Source of the DNA: G963674835 sp963674835
GTDB lineage: Bacteria; Planctomycetota; Planctomycetia; Pirellulales; Thermoguttaceae
Reading direction: 5' to 3'
Assembly: GCA_963674835.2 (NCBI GenBank)
Contig: CAXXKC010000002.1
Coordinates: forward strand, 496,001 to 560,000
DNA length: 64,000 nucleotides
Position numbers and translations under genes: made by a program. The notes beneath the pieces were generated by a model. It saw nothing but the letters and a program-made list of their open reading frames with translations. It did not search any database and was not told the origin of the DNA. This document shows positions 17,802 to 26,911 of this stretch, one piece after another; positions within the stretch are counted from its first letter, which is position 1; the number at the start of each line of letters is the position of its first letter.

Positions 17802-18524
17802 CTAGGCAGGCTTCAGGATCTTTGCGTAGGTCTGGGCGGCATAGTCCCAATTGGCCTTGTTCCAGAAGGCCTCGACGAAGCGTGCCCGCTCGTTGCGATA
17901 GTCGAGGTAGTAGGCGTGCTCCCACACATCGATCGTGAGCACGGGCTGCTTGTCGAACTTCAACGGATTGCCGGCATTGCTCAAGGCCATGATGTGCAGT
18001 ACGCCGGATTTGTCGGCAGCCAACCACCCCCACCCCGAGCCGAACAACTTGGCCGCGGCGTCGGTGAAGACCGATTGAAACGCCTGGAAGCTACCGAAAT
18101 CGCGGTCGATGGCTTCGCGGAGCTTGCCCTGCGGCTGGCCGCCTCCTTTTGGCGAGAGGCAGTTCCAGAAGAACGTGTGGTTCCAGGCTTGGCCGGCGTT
18201 GTTGCTGAGTGCCTCGTCGGAGCTGAGGAGTAGCTCTTGCAGCGACTTCTTGGCCTCGGGCTTGCCCTTGACCAGCGCGTTGAGCTTCTTGAAGTAGCCA
18301 GCATGGTGCTTGCCGTAATGGTATTCCATCTGCTCGCGCGAGAGGAACGGAGCCAAGGCATCGAGGGCGTAGGGCAGTTTGGGGAGTTGGAATGGTGGGT
18401 CGGAACTGCCCGCAGCGGATTCCTGCTGGGCCACCGCGCCCTTGGGCAGAACCAGGGCGGCACCGGCGGCAAGGGAACCGGCGAGAAACTGACGTCGCGA
18501 GGTCCATTGAAACGACTCAGACAT
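17802..18524 (-). CDS. sodB: Superoxide dismutase, Fe-type, with Tat signal (240 aa)
   Basis: Dismutates superoxide to peroxide and oxygen. Metal ligands are all present: His69 (YHYGKHH), His116 (WNHTFFW), Asp199 and His203 (DVWEHAYYLDYRN). Gln112 before WNHTFFW sits in the N-terminal helical domain, as in Fe-type rather than Mn-type enzymes. The N-terminus carries a twin-arginine leader (SRRQFLAGSLAAGAALVLP), so the folded, metal-loaded enzyme is predicted to be exported. GAGGAG precedes ATG 18524. The next upstream gene on the same strand is the FAD oxidoreductase, which also has a Tat-like leader. Confidence 0.93.
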   Translation of the reverse strand: MSESFQWTSRRQFLAGSLAAGAALVLPKGAVAQQESAAGSSDPPFQLPKLPYALDALAPFLSREQMEYHYGKHHAGYFKKLNALVKGKPEAKKSLQELLLSSDEALSNNAGQAWNHTFFWNCLSPKGGGQPQGKLREAIDRDFGSFQAFQSVFTDAAAKLFGSGWGWLAADKSGVLHIMALSNAGNPLKFDKQPVLTIDVWEHAYYLDYRNERARFVEAFWNKANWDYAAQTYAKILKPA

Positions 18525-18719
18525 GGTTACTTCTCCTCTGGCTGGCTTGCTCAGCGATCATGTCCCAGCTACGTTTGACGACCGATGTGTCGCAACGTGT
18601 TCCGGAACCCGGCCGATATGGTTTTTTGAATTGTACGGGCGCGTGCAAGTGCGACCGGCCGATCCACCAAAGGTGTGGGGTATTCTCGGCGATCCAGAGA
18701 CCGGACTGCGAGCGGCCGC

Positions 18720-20141
18720 CTAGCTGGAAACCATTACGCCCTGAGACTTTAGAACCGTCTGCAATCGGCCGATGTCGACCTGCCGTGGGCGGATGTGCTC
18801 CTTCAGGGCCACTGCGGCTGCGTTGCCGGCGGCTTGGCCAAGCGTCATCATCGTCCGGCACAACCGGCACGACGAAGCCGCGATGTGGGAGAAGCTGGCG
18901 GCGCGGCTGGCAATGAACAGATTTTCCACGCCCATGGGCAACAGACAGCGATAGGGCACTCCGTAGGGCCCATTGGGCACTTCGTACAGCCGCGACTTGG
19001 CGCCATGAATATCGACGGCGTGGTCGCTGGCGGCAATGATGTCGGAGTGTTTTTGGCCTACCAAGCCGGCCTGACAGTCGTTCTCGTTGAGCACGTAGTC
19101 GCCGAGGATGCGACGGGTTTCTCGAACGCCGATTCGCGGCGCGATACCGACGATCGCCCAGGTGCCGAACCCTTTACCGCGCACGTGCCGTGTCCAGGGC
19201 GAGGTGTCGTCAGGAGGTAGCCGCTGGAGCCAGTAGAAGTGTTCCAGCACGCGGCGATAACCTTCCTGCATCAACTGGCTGTGTTCCGTATCGACGACGG
19301 CATTTCCGTCGATCATGCCGACCGGGTTGAGCACGAGGTCGCCATTGGGCATTTTGACAATGTGGACCGGTTTTCGGCAGATCCCCTCTTTGACTCCCTT
19401 GGGCAGATAGGGCGTTTGCCGAACGCCCGTGTCGGCGATGCGATAGCAGAGGGTCAGGGAGTTCAGTCGCATGCCAGCGTTGTCATGGGCGGTCGGCTCG
19501 TTGTATCGCGAGCGGGGATCCTCGCCCATGTGATACTCGCAGCCCGCGTCGACGCAGACATCGCCGTCGGCGGTGCAATCGATGAAAACATCGGCCTCGA
19601 CGACCAGGCGTTTTCCGGAGAACCATGCCTCGACGGCGCGGATCGTGTCGTTCTGACGGCGGGCATGAAAGAAGGTCGTCGCCAGCAGCGTTTGGCAGCG
19701 GCCGGTCGCCTCAAGCATCTCGCGGGCGGCGAAGGTCAGCGTCCGAGGCTCGAACGGCAGGCCGTGGCCGCGGCCTCGGGGAGCCCCTTCATCGTAGTTG
19801 GGATAGGTCACGCCCAACGGGTCCTGCTTCATTGCCTGATACAGTTCGCGCGGGATGCCGTCGGCGCCGCTGACCGGTTCCCAGGAGTTGACCCAGGCGC
19901 AGGTCGACGTACCGCCCAAGAGCGATTCTCGTTCGAGCAACACGACTTGGGCCCCCGCCCGTGCGGCCGCCAACGCCGCCCCGATTCCGCCGCTACCGCC
20001 GCCGATCACACAAACGCCCGTGCGAATGCGTTCTTCCGGAGCGTCTTTGGCGGCGTCGGCCGCCAGGCCGGCGGCGGGTGTGAGTCCAACGGCACCAGCC
20101 AGCAGCGCCTTCGCGGCGTTTCGGCGATTCACCTGCATCAT
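18720..20141 (-). CDS. FAD-dependent oxidoreductase with Tat-like leader (473 aa)
   Basis: The leader VNRRNAAKALLAGAVGLTPAAGLAAD has paired Arg and a hydrophobic core. The FAD-binding motif VIGGGSGGIGAALAAARAGAQVVLLER follows, then LGGTST. The middle has DVFIDCTADGDVCVDAGC, the usual second FAD contact of the FAD_oxidored/GidA-like secreted planctomycete family. The C-terminus has IAASSCRLCRTMMTLGQAAGNAAAVAL. This family is widespread in Planctomycetes and Verrucomicrobia next to sulfatases and glycosidases, with mostly unknown reactions. It lies 19 bp downstream of the sialidase-like gene on the same strand and is probably co-transcribed with it. Confidence 0.88.
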   Translation of the reverse strand: MMQVNRRNAAKALLAGAVGLTPAAGLAADAAKDAPEERIRTGVCVIGGGSGGIGAALAAARAGAQVVLLERESLLGGTSTCAWVNSWEPVSGADGIPRELYQAMKQDPLGVTYPNYDEGAPRGRGHGLPFEPRTLTFAAREMLEATGRCQTLLATTFFHARRQNDTIRAVEAWFSGKRLVVEADVFIDCTADGDVCVDAGCEYHMGEDPRSRYNEPTAHDNAGMRLNSLTLCYRIADTGVRQTPYLPKGVKEGICRKPVHIVKMPNGDLVLNPVGMIDGNAVVDTEHSQLMQEGYRRVLEHFYWLQRLPPDDTSPWTRHVRGKGFGTWAIVGIAPRIGVRETRRILGDYVLNENDCQAGLVGQKHSDIIAASDHAVDIHGAKSRLYEVPNGPYGVPYRCLLPMGVENLFIASRAASFSHIAASSCRLCRTMMTLGQAAGNAAAVALKEHIRPRQVDIGRLQTVLKSQGVMVSS

Positions 20142-20160
20142 ACGGCTCCCGGTCAGTCGG

Positions 20161-21261
20161 TCAGGTCCAAGTTTCGGGTAGGTCTACGAAGTATCCGGCG
20201 ATCTGGTGCGAATCAGGGCGAATCTCGTAGTCGACAATCATGCGGCGGTGCGGGCCAACGGCCACGGAGACGGGATAGCTTCCGTCGGCGATCGCCTCGC
20301 CATTGGGCCGGTACTGGTAGCATGGCAGACGGTGGTCGACGTCCCAGGTGGTGAACGTCGGATCGGTTGTGGTCACCATCGAGACAGAAACCATGCGGCG
20401 ATCGGCATAGGTGAGCACAGGAGTCTTGCCCTGGAAATCGAGTTGGGGTGGCGACGGATAGCGTTGGCTCTGAACGTTCGTTTTGACGGGCTTCGTCCAG
20501 GTGCGGCCGCCGTCGCGGCTTTCGGTCTTCCAGAAGAAACCGTCGCGGCCGCCATTGTTGCGGCTGAGCCCCACGATGCGGCCCTTCTCGACCTCCAGGG
20601 CGCTCCATTCGTCGCCGACGAAGCCTTCGACGTCGGGAACGCCGGCGAGGGTCCAGGTCTTGCCACCGTCGCTGGAGCGCGCGGCAACCGCCCCGTTGCC
20701 CGGAGCAAAATAGATGGGAATGAGCAGGTCGCCGGTGGACAGAAGGATGGCGGCGGCCCGGGTTCGCGCGTCGCGGTCGCTCATCTGGATCGGTTTCTGC
20801 CACGTGGCGCCGCCGTCGCGTGTCGAAGTGACCATGCAGCGCGAGACGTGGTCTTTGGTGTAGGTATTGTAGCAGGCGAGCCACGTGCCGTCGGGCAGGA
20901 CGGCGATCGCCACGTTGCGGTCGTCGACGCCGGGTTCGTCGGCAATCACCTTGGCGGTGGACCAGGTGCGGCCATTATCGCGGCTTTCAGTCCACATGGC
21001 TTTGCCGGTCGGCGAGAAACCGTGCTGGCTGTCGTCGCGGAAGACGCACACCAGATGATCCTTGCCCGCCGACGCTACCCAAGGCCAGCCGGGATACCCG
21101 CCACGATGGATGACTACGTCGGGCTTGCTCTTGACCGAGTCGGCTGTTTGGCCGGCGTACGCCCGTTGGCCGCGGGGCCCCACGGCCGTGCCACAGCCAA
21201 GCAGGGCAATCGCGCTAAGCGACTTATGGAGCATCCGGCGGCGATGGAAACGAGCGGGCAT
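20161..21261 (-). CDS. Sialidase-like exo-glycosidase with four Asp-boxes, exported (366 aa)
   Basis: The signal sequence (SLSAIALLGCGTAVGPRGQRAYA) is followed by a six-bladed propeller-type protein. Four Asp-boxes (S-x-D-x-G-x-T-W) are clear: SRDNGRTW, TRDGGATW, SSDGGKTW and SRDGGRTW. An early HRGGYPGWPWVASAGKDHLVC region could carry one of the substrate-binding arginines. Whether the full Arg triad and Tyr/Glu nucleophile pair of true neuraminidases exists cannot be decided by eye, so the call stays sialidase-like. AGGGAG precedes ATG 21261. It likely forms an operon with the FAD oxidoreductase. Confidence 0.82.
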   Translation of the reverse strand: MPARFHRRRMLHKSLSAIALLGCGTAVGPRGQRAYAGQTADSVKSKPDVVIHRGGYPGWPWVASAGKDHLVCVFRDDSQHGFSPTGKAMWTESRDNGRTWSTAKVIADEPGVDDRNVAIAVLPDGTWLACYNTYTKDHVSRCMVTSTRDGGATWQKPIQMSDRDARTRAAAILLSTGDLLIPIYFAPGNGAVAARSSDGGKTWTLAGVPDVEGFVGDEWSALEVEKGRIVGLSRNNGGRDGFFWKTESRDGGRTWTKPVKTNVQSQRYPSPPQLDFQGKTPVLTYADRRMVSVSMVTTTDPTFTTWDVDHRLPCYQYRPNGEAIADGSYPVSVAVGPHRRMIVDYEIRPDSHQIAGYFVDLPETWT

Positions 21262-21501
21262 TTCGTGTCTCCCTGGTGATTGTCGATGGCACCCTCATGC
21301 TGCCCGATGTTCATCGGAAAAGTTGCAGCGAACGAGTCTATCCTATATACCGGAAGGACCGGCGCCAACGCTTCGGCGTTTTGGCGCGGGGTTCGGCCGT
21401 GTCGTCGAATGTGGCGGAAGGGTTCTTCCGTCGTCCGTTGCGGGGCAAGTACTGCACTTCCGGCAGCCATCGCCGCAGGCATATTGTTCGGGAAAGCTGA
21501 C

Positions 21502-22527
21502 ATGAAACTCACAGTCATTCGACCGTTACACATGGCTTCGTTCGCTTTTGGCATTGTTCTGTTGGTCGCCTCGGCGCGTGTGGCGGCTGCGGGTGATGCA
21601 CCGTCCAATCCGCCGTTGGTCAAGTTGCCCTTCGCTTTTCCGAAGGGCATGGAAAATACGCCGGTGATTTACAAGGGGCGGCCGCTCCTGGTGCAGAATG
21701 AACGATCGATCAAGCGTGACGAGCAGGAGCAGGCGTGCTTGTTCGTTCAAGACATGGTCACCGGCGAGCGGGTGGCGCAGATCGGCGGAGGGTTTTCCTT
21801 CGTGAGCGCGTTTGTCAACGGCGATGAGCTGAACGTTTTCGGCACGGTCAACACGAACCAGGAGTGGACCAAGGACGTGTACCGTTTCTGGTCGAGCGAC
21901 CTGAAACACTGGAACAAGCAGTTGGTCATCGCGCGCGACGGCGACGAGCATTTGTTCAACACGTCGGTCTGCCGCGACGATGAGGGCTATCTGATGGCGT
22001 TCGAGTCGAACAAGCCGGTTCAGTGGAGCTTTCGATTCGCGCGGTCCAAGGACCTGGCACATTGGGAGAAGGTGGCTGGGATCAATATGGCCGATGTGCA
22101 GGAGAAGACGTTCTGCGCGTGCCCGGCGATCCGGTACATTGCTCCATATTACTATCTGCTGTTCGGCGCGCTTCGCGAGAAGGGGCCCGGCACATGGTAC
22201 GAGTATCGGTTGCCGGAAACGAAGTATGTTACGTTCCTGGCCCGATCCAAGGATCTGTCGCATTGGGATTTGAGTCCGACGAAAGGTCCGTTGCTCGATC
22301 CGATCCCGGGCGAAGGCATCAACAACACCGACGCCGACTTGTTCGAGTACGAGGGCAACACGTACATCTATTACGGGACGGGCGACCAGGCGACCTGGGG
22401 TACGATCCGCGTGGCGATGTATGTGGGCCCGATGAAGCAGATGTTCGAGGCCTTTTTTCCGGCGGGCGTGCCGATGATCGAGTTCGACGCCACGCAGGGG
22501 AAGTACATCTACCCACCTCGCAAATAA
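21502..22527 (+). CDS. Secreted beta-propeller protein, GH43-like, SKDLxHW repeats (341 aa)
   Basis: Signal peptide (SFAFGIVLLVASARVAAAGD), then five repeated units. Each blade begins or ends with a motif like WSSDLKHW, RSKDLAHWEK or RSKDLSHWDL, as in five-bladed glycoside-hydrolase families GH43/GH32/GH130. The third blade has NTSVCRDDEGYLMAFESN, and the last NNTDADLFEYEGNTYIYYGTGDQ. It is clearly homologous to the protein at 35823-36764 (shared ENxPV, GYSF/GFSF-xxAFVxGD, YNTSxC, NNxDxDxxEYxG) and more distantly to 49412-50407. Enzymatic activity is not proven. Start ATG 21502 opens the signal peptide. Confidence 0.8.
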   Translation: MKLTVIRPLHMASFAFGIVLLVASARVAAAGDAPSNPPLVKLPFAFPKGMENTPVIYKGRPLLVQNERSIKRDEQEQACLFVQDMVTGERVAQIGGGFSFVSAFVNGDELNVFGTVNTNQEWTKDVYRFWSSDLKHWNKQLVIARDGDEHLFNTSVCRDDEGYLMAFESNKPVQWSFRFARSKDLAHWEKVAGINMADVQEKTFCACPAIRYIAPYYYLLFGALREKGPGTWYEYRLPETKYVTFLARSKDLSHWDLSPTKGPLLDPIPGEGINNTDADLFEYEGNTYIYYGTGDQATWGTIRVAMYVGPMKQMFEAFFPAGVPMIEFDATQGKYIYPPRK

Positions 22528-22717
22528 GCGGTACCAGAGGGTGGGACGGCCTGCTTGTGCGGAGCGTGCCGACACTGACGGTTGTCGGGGGGACCCTTCC
22601 CGCCGGTAGGATGAACCGGGGCGGCCGTCTGTGGCGTACTCTTGGATAAGGTCATCACAAGACGGCGGCTCGGCCGCTGTCGCCTCATCGGCCCTCAATG
22701 CTGGAACCCTGGCTGTC

Positions 22718-24211
22718 ATGATTGCCCACCCGTTGGCCCGACCGGAAGGAAGGGGAGAGTCCCTGGTTTTGCAATGTTCCGTTCAGGCCGCTGCGGCGAA
22801 AGGGGGCCGTTCCCCGTTTGCTCGCGTTGTGTTTCTCGCCTTGGCGATGGCGTTGGGCATGCCGGCGGCGGCCCTGGCAGTCGGTAACGGCATTCTGATC
22901 GACGGTATCCACGCGAACGATTTGTCGACGGTGGGGCTGTATCCGGGGGTCTATGAGTATCACCAGACTTGCGGGTGCCGGCGTTGGTTCGACTATCTTG
23001 GCGCGCAGGGTGTTCACTACGATCGGGTGGACCAGGGGTCGCTCACCCCAGAGTTGCTGTCGCGCTATCGGATGCTGTTCATCAACCTGGTGTCGGCGGA
23101 GCGCCGGCCGTTTCTGGTTTCGGAAATCGCCGCGATCCGGTCGTTCGTACACGACGGTGGCTCGTTGCTGGTAGTGATGGATCACTCGAACGCGTATTTT
23201 CACGCCTATCGGCTGATGCCGTTGCTAAAGGAGTTGGATATCGAGGCGCAGACCGATACGACGTGCGAAGAACCGCCGCATATGCTGGCTGGCGGCAACG
23301 GCTGGATCAGCATCACACGTTTCAAGCCACATCCGGTCACAGAGGGCCTTCAGCGCGTGGGCATGCAGAGCGGCGGCCGGGTGGATCCACGTTTCGCCGT
23401 GGCAGTGACGAGCGATCGCGCGTGGGCCGACCGGTGGTATAGCGGGATCTTCGGCGAGAAGAACGGGGCCGGATACTGCGGGAATTTCAAACGCGATCCG
23501 GATGAAGATAGCGGCCCACTGGGCGTGGTGCTGGCCAAGGATTTCGGACGCGGCCGGATCGTGATCGTGGCGGACCAGAACATGATCGGCGAGACGTTCC
23601 TGCACTATGCCGACAACTATCGGCTCTGGCTGAACATCATGGCCTGGCTGCTGGACGATGCGAAGCTTCGCGATGCGCGGGCGTACCAGATGTGGCGCAA
23701 ACCGCGGATCGTGCTGTACGAGCCGTCGGCGCATCCGGAATTCAGCCGGAGCGACATTGACGGCCTCTACCGGGCATTCGCACTGCTGACGCGGTATTGG
23801 TGGACATTTGCCGGGGACCGCTGGGCGGAGCCTTGCGACCTGCTGGTGTTTGCGTACAACCAGTGCCCGCTGTCGCCCGAACACGCGGAGGCCGTCGCCA
23901 AGCATCTGCGAGGGGGGCGAAATGTGCTCATCCTCAACGCGGAAAGCCAGCTTCTGGACGATTCGTCGGGCGTGGTGGTACAGGCGGAGCGCGCCCTGGG
24001 CATCGATCAGGCCAAGTCGCACGAGGAGAACGGGAAACTCGTGTACGAATTGCCCGGGTGCGGGCGGATCTACGTGCTGGGGCCGAACACCGTTCTGGAC
24101 AACGGCGTGCTGGCCATGCCGACCGATGCGCCGACCGAGGCCCAGAAGCAGCACGAGCAACTGCTGCTGGACGCGGTTCGCCAGACTCTGCCGGCGTCGC
24201 CCGGCTCATAG
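22718..24211 (+). CDS. Secreted GATase-like/DUF4350-like protein (about 497 aa)
   Basis: After a signal peptide (FLALAMALGMPAAALA) the protein starts with a class-I glutamine-amidotransferase-like fold: GNGILIDGIHANDL, YRMLFINLVSAERRPF and FVHDGGSLLVVMDHSN, the last resembling the domain of gliding/ABC-associated and ThuA-like proteins. The centre (GPLGVVLAKDFGRGRIVIVADQNMIGET) and the C-terminal repeat of the same fold (PCDLLVFAYNQCPLSPEHAEAVAKHLRGGRNVLIL) suggest two related halves. No catalytic Cys-His pair of true amidotransferases is obvious. Start is uncertain: ATG 22718 is given, a GTG at 22631 or 22829 is possible. Confidence 0.7.
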   Translation: MIAHPLARPEGRGESLVLQCSVQAAAAKGGRSPFARVVFLALAMALGMPAAALAVGNGILIDGIHANDLSTVGLYPGVYEYHQTCGCRRWFDYLGAQGVHYDRVDQGSLTPELLSRYRMLFINLVSAERRPFLVSEIAAIRSFVHDGGSLLVVMDHSNAYFHAYRLMPLLKELDIEAQTDTTCEEPPHMLAGGNGWISITRFKPHPVTEGLQRVGMQSGGRVDPRFAVAVTSDRAWADRWYSGIFGEKNGAGYCGNFKRDPDEDSGPLGVVLAKDFGRGRIVIVADQNMIGETFLHYADNYRLWLNIMAWLLDDAKLRDARAYQMWRKPRIVLYEPSAHPEFSRSDIDGLYRAFALLTRYWWTFAGDRWAEPCDLLVFAYNQCPLSPEHAEAVAKHLRGGRNVLILNAESQLLDDSSGVVVQAERALGIDQAKSHEENGKLVYELPGCGRIYVLGPNTVLDNGVLAMPTDAPTEAQKQHEQLLLDAVRQTLPASPGS

Positions 24212-24365
24212 TCGGGGCACATCTTCCGGCCGTATTGGTCCGGCCGACATTTCGGCGGGCAAAGCCGATCCCGCGGGAGCGAAGGCGTCTTGATTTTCTT
24301 GGCAGGGTGCCGGACAATCGAGGGCGATCAAGGGGCCCAACCAGGCACTCCCACGAGGTGAGACC

Positions 24366-25175
24366 ATGCAGCGGTCGGTGGTGCGAGAGGTAGCGGCGGA
24401 GTTTTTGGGGACCTTCGTGCTGATCGTCTTCGGCTGCGGTGCGGTCGCCCAGGTGGTGCTGAGCAAGCACGCCAACGGCGAGTATCTGTCGATCAACATT
24501 GGCTGGGGGTTTGCCGTGGCCATGGGGGTCTACGTGGCCGGCGGAGTGTCGGGGGCCCATCTCAATCCGGCGGTCACGTTGGCTTTGGCCGTCTGCCGCC
24601 GATTCTCGTGGCGAAAACTGCTGCCATACTGCCTGGCCCAATTGGCGGGCGCGTTTGTGGCATCGGTCGTGGTCTATGTGACGTACTACGATGCCTTGAA
24701 TGCGTTCGACGGCGGCGTGCGTCAGGTGCTTGGGCCGCAGGGGACGGCCGGCATTTGGGCAACGTATCCGCAACCGTTTCTCTCGCCTCTGCCGGGCGGC
24801 CTGATCGACCAGATCGTCGGCACGGCGTTGCTGCTGTTGTGCGTGTTTGCGCTGAGCGACACGCGGAACATGGCTCCTTCGTCGAACTTGGCGCCGCTGT
24901 TGGTGGGAGCCGTGGTGCTGGTGATCGGCATCACCTTCGGATACAACTCGGGCTATGCGATCAATCCGGCACGGGACTTCGGACCGCGGCTGTTCACCTA
25001 TCTGGCCGGCTGGGGAAGCGAGGTCTTTCGCGCCGGTCACTCCTGGTGGTGGGTACCGATTGTCGGGCCGCTCATTGGCGGCGTGCTGGGCGGGGTGATC
25101 TACGATGTGTTGATCACGCGACTGCATCCGGCGGAAAGCGAGGACGGCTCGCTACAGCAGACCGATCAGGCGTGA
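24366..25175 (+). CDS. glpF: Aquaglyceroporin / glycerol uptake facilitator (269 aa)
   Basis: Major intrinsic protein with six membrane helices and two NPA half-helices: HLNPAV (residues 67-69) and INPARD (200-204). The Asp directly after the pore Arg (NPARD) distinguishes glycerol facilitators from water-only aquaporins. It lets glycerol and small polyols diffuse across the inner membrane. GAGGTGA precedes ATG 24366. It converges with a glycerophosphodiester phosphodiesterase gene 24 bp away, which suggests a glycerol-compound uptake function, although the two are not co-transcribed. No glycerol kinase is seen in the window. Confidence 0.93.
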   Translation: MQRSVVREVAAEFLGTFVLIVFGCGAVAQVVLSKHANGEYLSINIGWGFAVAMGVYVAGGVSGAHLNPAVTLALAVCRRFSWRKLLPYCLAQLAGAFVASVVVYVTYYDALNAFDGGVRQVLGPQGTAGIWATYPQPFLSPLPGGLIDQIVGTALLLLCVFALSDTRNMAPSSNLAPLLVGAVVLVIGITFGYNSGYAINPARDFGPRLFTYLAGWGSEVFRAGHSWWWVPIVGPLIGGVLGGVIYDVLITRLHPAESEDGSLQQTDQA

Positions 25176-25199
25176 TGCGGGATTTGCAGCGCCGAGCGG

Positions 25200-26642
25200 T
25201 CACTGCTTGCCCGCCGCGACATGCGGGAGCTTCTCCAAGGCCAGGTCCGGCCGGTTGGTCGTGATGCTGTCGATACCCCAGGCCGATAGGGCGGTCATGA
25301 TGACGGGATCGTCGACGGTCCAGCACCAGACGTGGAGGTTGCGTTTCTTTAGTTCCTCGATCAACTCGGGAGAAAGCAACTGGTAGTGGAGATCGAGCGT
25401 ATCGCATTGGCAGTCTTTGGCCTTGCGGGCTAACTGGTCGGCCCGCTGGGCGGGAGTGCCGTCCAACCGATCGGAGGAGACCCAGGCGCACGGCAGCTTG
25501 GGCTCGAGCTGGCGGACTTCCTTAACCACATTGGCATCGAAGGAGATCACGTAGGCCTGGCCGAGCATGCCGGCATCGCGAATCGTCTGAACGACTTGTT
25601 CGGAGATGCCGGGCATTTTTACTTCGACGACCGAGGCACAGCCCGTGTTCTTGAGGGTCGCGAGCATCTCCGGCAGGGTGGGCACGCGCTGGTCGGAGAA
25701 GGCGTCGTTCTTCCAGCTTCCGGCGTCGAGGCGTTTGAGTTCGGCGAGCGTGAGGTCGGTGACCTTGCCGGTGCCGCTGGTGGTACGTTTGACGTCTTCG
25801 TCGTGCATGACGACTATTTCGCCGTCCTTGCAGCGATAGACGTCGCACTCGCTGCCGTTGGCACCGATCTCGGCGGCCATGCGGGCGGCGGCCAGGGTGT
25901 TCTCGGGTGCCGCGAAAGAGAACCCGCGATGTGCGACGACTTCGCAGGGCTTGGGTTCGCGCGGCGTGGGCGGTACGGTGTCGGGCAGGCGGCGCAGGCG
26001 GACGTCGTCGAACTTGACGCGGCAACCTCTGACGGCTAGCCCGGCGCGACCGTCCTGCCGTTCGACGCAGAAAGAGCATTCGATTACGGGCTGGCCGTTG
26101 ATGACCCCTTGCACGGTCGTGTTGCGGACGATGGCCCGGAGGGGAATCGGGCGGCCAATGGGACAGTCGACCTTGGCTGACTCCCGCTGACGTACGGCCC
26201 ATCGCTGGTCGGACCAGACGGCAAACTCCAGGCCGTCACGGCGCCTGGTCCTTTGGCGCACGGCGAACTGTGACCAGGCTGGATCGTCGCCGGGCCCCGC
26301 CCGAACCACGAGCGACAGCCACGCGCCGTCGTCCTGAACCTGGAGAAATGTGGCGGTGGCCTCCAGTTCGTAATTCTGCCAGGAAGGATCGCCGAAGGTG
26401 ACCAGGGCTCGGCCGGCCAGACCATCGACGATCAAGGCGCCGTCGGTCACTTGCCACGAGCCGGCTACCTGTTGCCATCCGTGGGGTAAGCCGCTGGAGC
26501 TGGAATCGAAGTGCTCCATGATGACCTCCTGAGGCTCCGATGCGTTGCCGGGTGCCAACGTCGAAAGCCCGACCAACAGCAAGCAAGGGACGGTAACGGC
26601 CAAGACTCGGTGACGAAAAGATCGACGGCGCTGCACTATCAT
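25200..26642 (-). CDS. Glycerophosphodiester phosphodiesterase with N-terminal lectin-like domain (480 aa)
   Basis: The signal peptide (LAVTVPCLLLVGLSTLAPGNAS) leads into an N-terminal ~200-residue jelly-roll region resembling the LamG/3-keto-disaccharide-hydrolase fold (WQQVAGSWQVTDGALIVDGL, QDDGAWLSLVVRAG). The C-terminal GDPD TIM barrel has VAHRGFSFAAPENTL (catalytic His and Arg), ECDVYRCKDGEIVVMHDE (metal-binding Glu-x-Asp and second catalytic His) and VEVKMP. It hydrolyses glycerophosphodiesters to glycerol-3-phosphate and an alcohol outside the cytoplasm. ATG 26642 has AGGAGAT directly upstream and is preferred over ATG 26678. Confidence 0.9.
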   Translation of the reverse strand: MIVQRRRSFRHRVLAVTVPCLLLVGLSTLAPGNASEPQEVIMEHFDSSSSGLPHGWQQVAGSWQVTDGALIVDGLAGRALVTFGDPSWQNYELEATATFLQVQDDGAWLSLVVRAGPGDDPAWSQFAVRQRTRRRDGLEFAVWSDQRWAVRQRESAKVDCPIGRPIPLRAIVRNTTVQGVINGQPVIECSFCVERQDGRAGLAVRGCRVKFDDVRLRRLPDTVPPTPREPKPCEVVAHRGFSFAAPENTLAAARMAAEIGANGSECDVYRCKDGEIVVMHDEDVKRTTSGTGKVTDLTLAELKRLDAGSWKNDAFSDQRVPTLPEMLATLKNTGCASVVEVKMPGISEQVVQTIRDAGMLGQAYVISFDANVVKEVRQLEPKLPCAWVSSDRLDGTPAQRADQLARKAKDCQCDTLDLHYQLLSPELIEELKKRNLHVWCWTVDDPVIMTALSAWGIDSITTNRPDLALEKLPHVAAGKQ

Positions 26643-26911
26643 TCTATCTCCTCGCGGGAAACGTGGTTTCACGATCATCGGGGCTCCTCTCCTTCTGCGA
26701 CAATCCAGGTTTCGACTTCGGGTTCGATTCTCGCAAAGACAACAGTTCGGTGCCCACTACCCCGTCTTTCGCGGCGGTCGGCGGGCGTCGTGTTGCGGAT
26801 TTTACTATACCTGCCAGATTGTTCGGTTGCCAGCAGTCCGGCTGCGGGGATGGGTGCGCAACGGGTGGGCTGGCCGCGCGCGGTAGAATATCAATGATGG
26901 GAGAGATAGTC

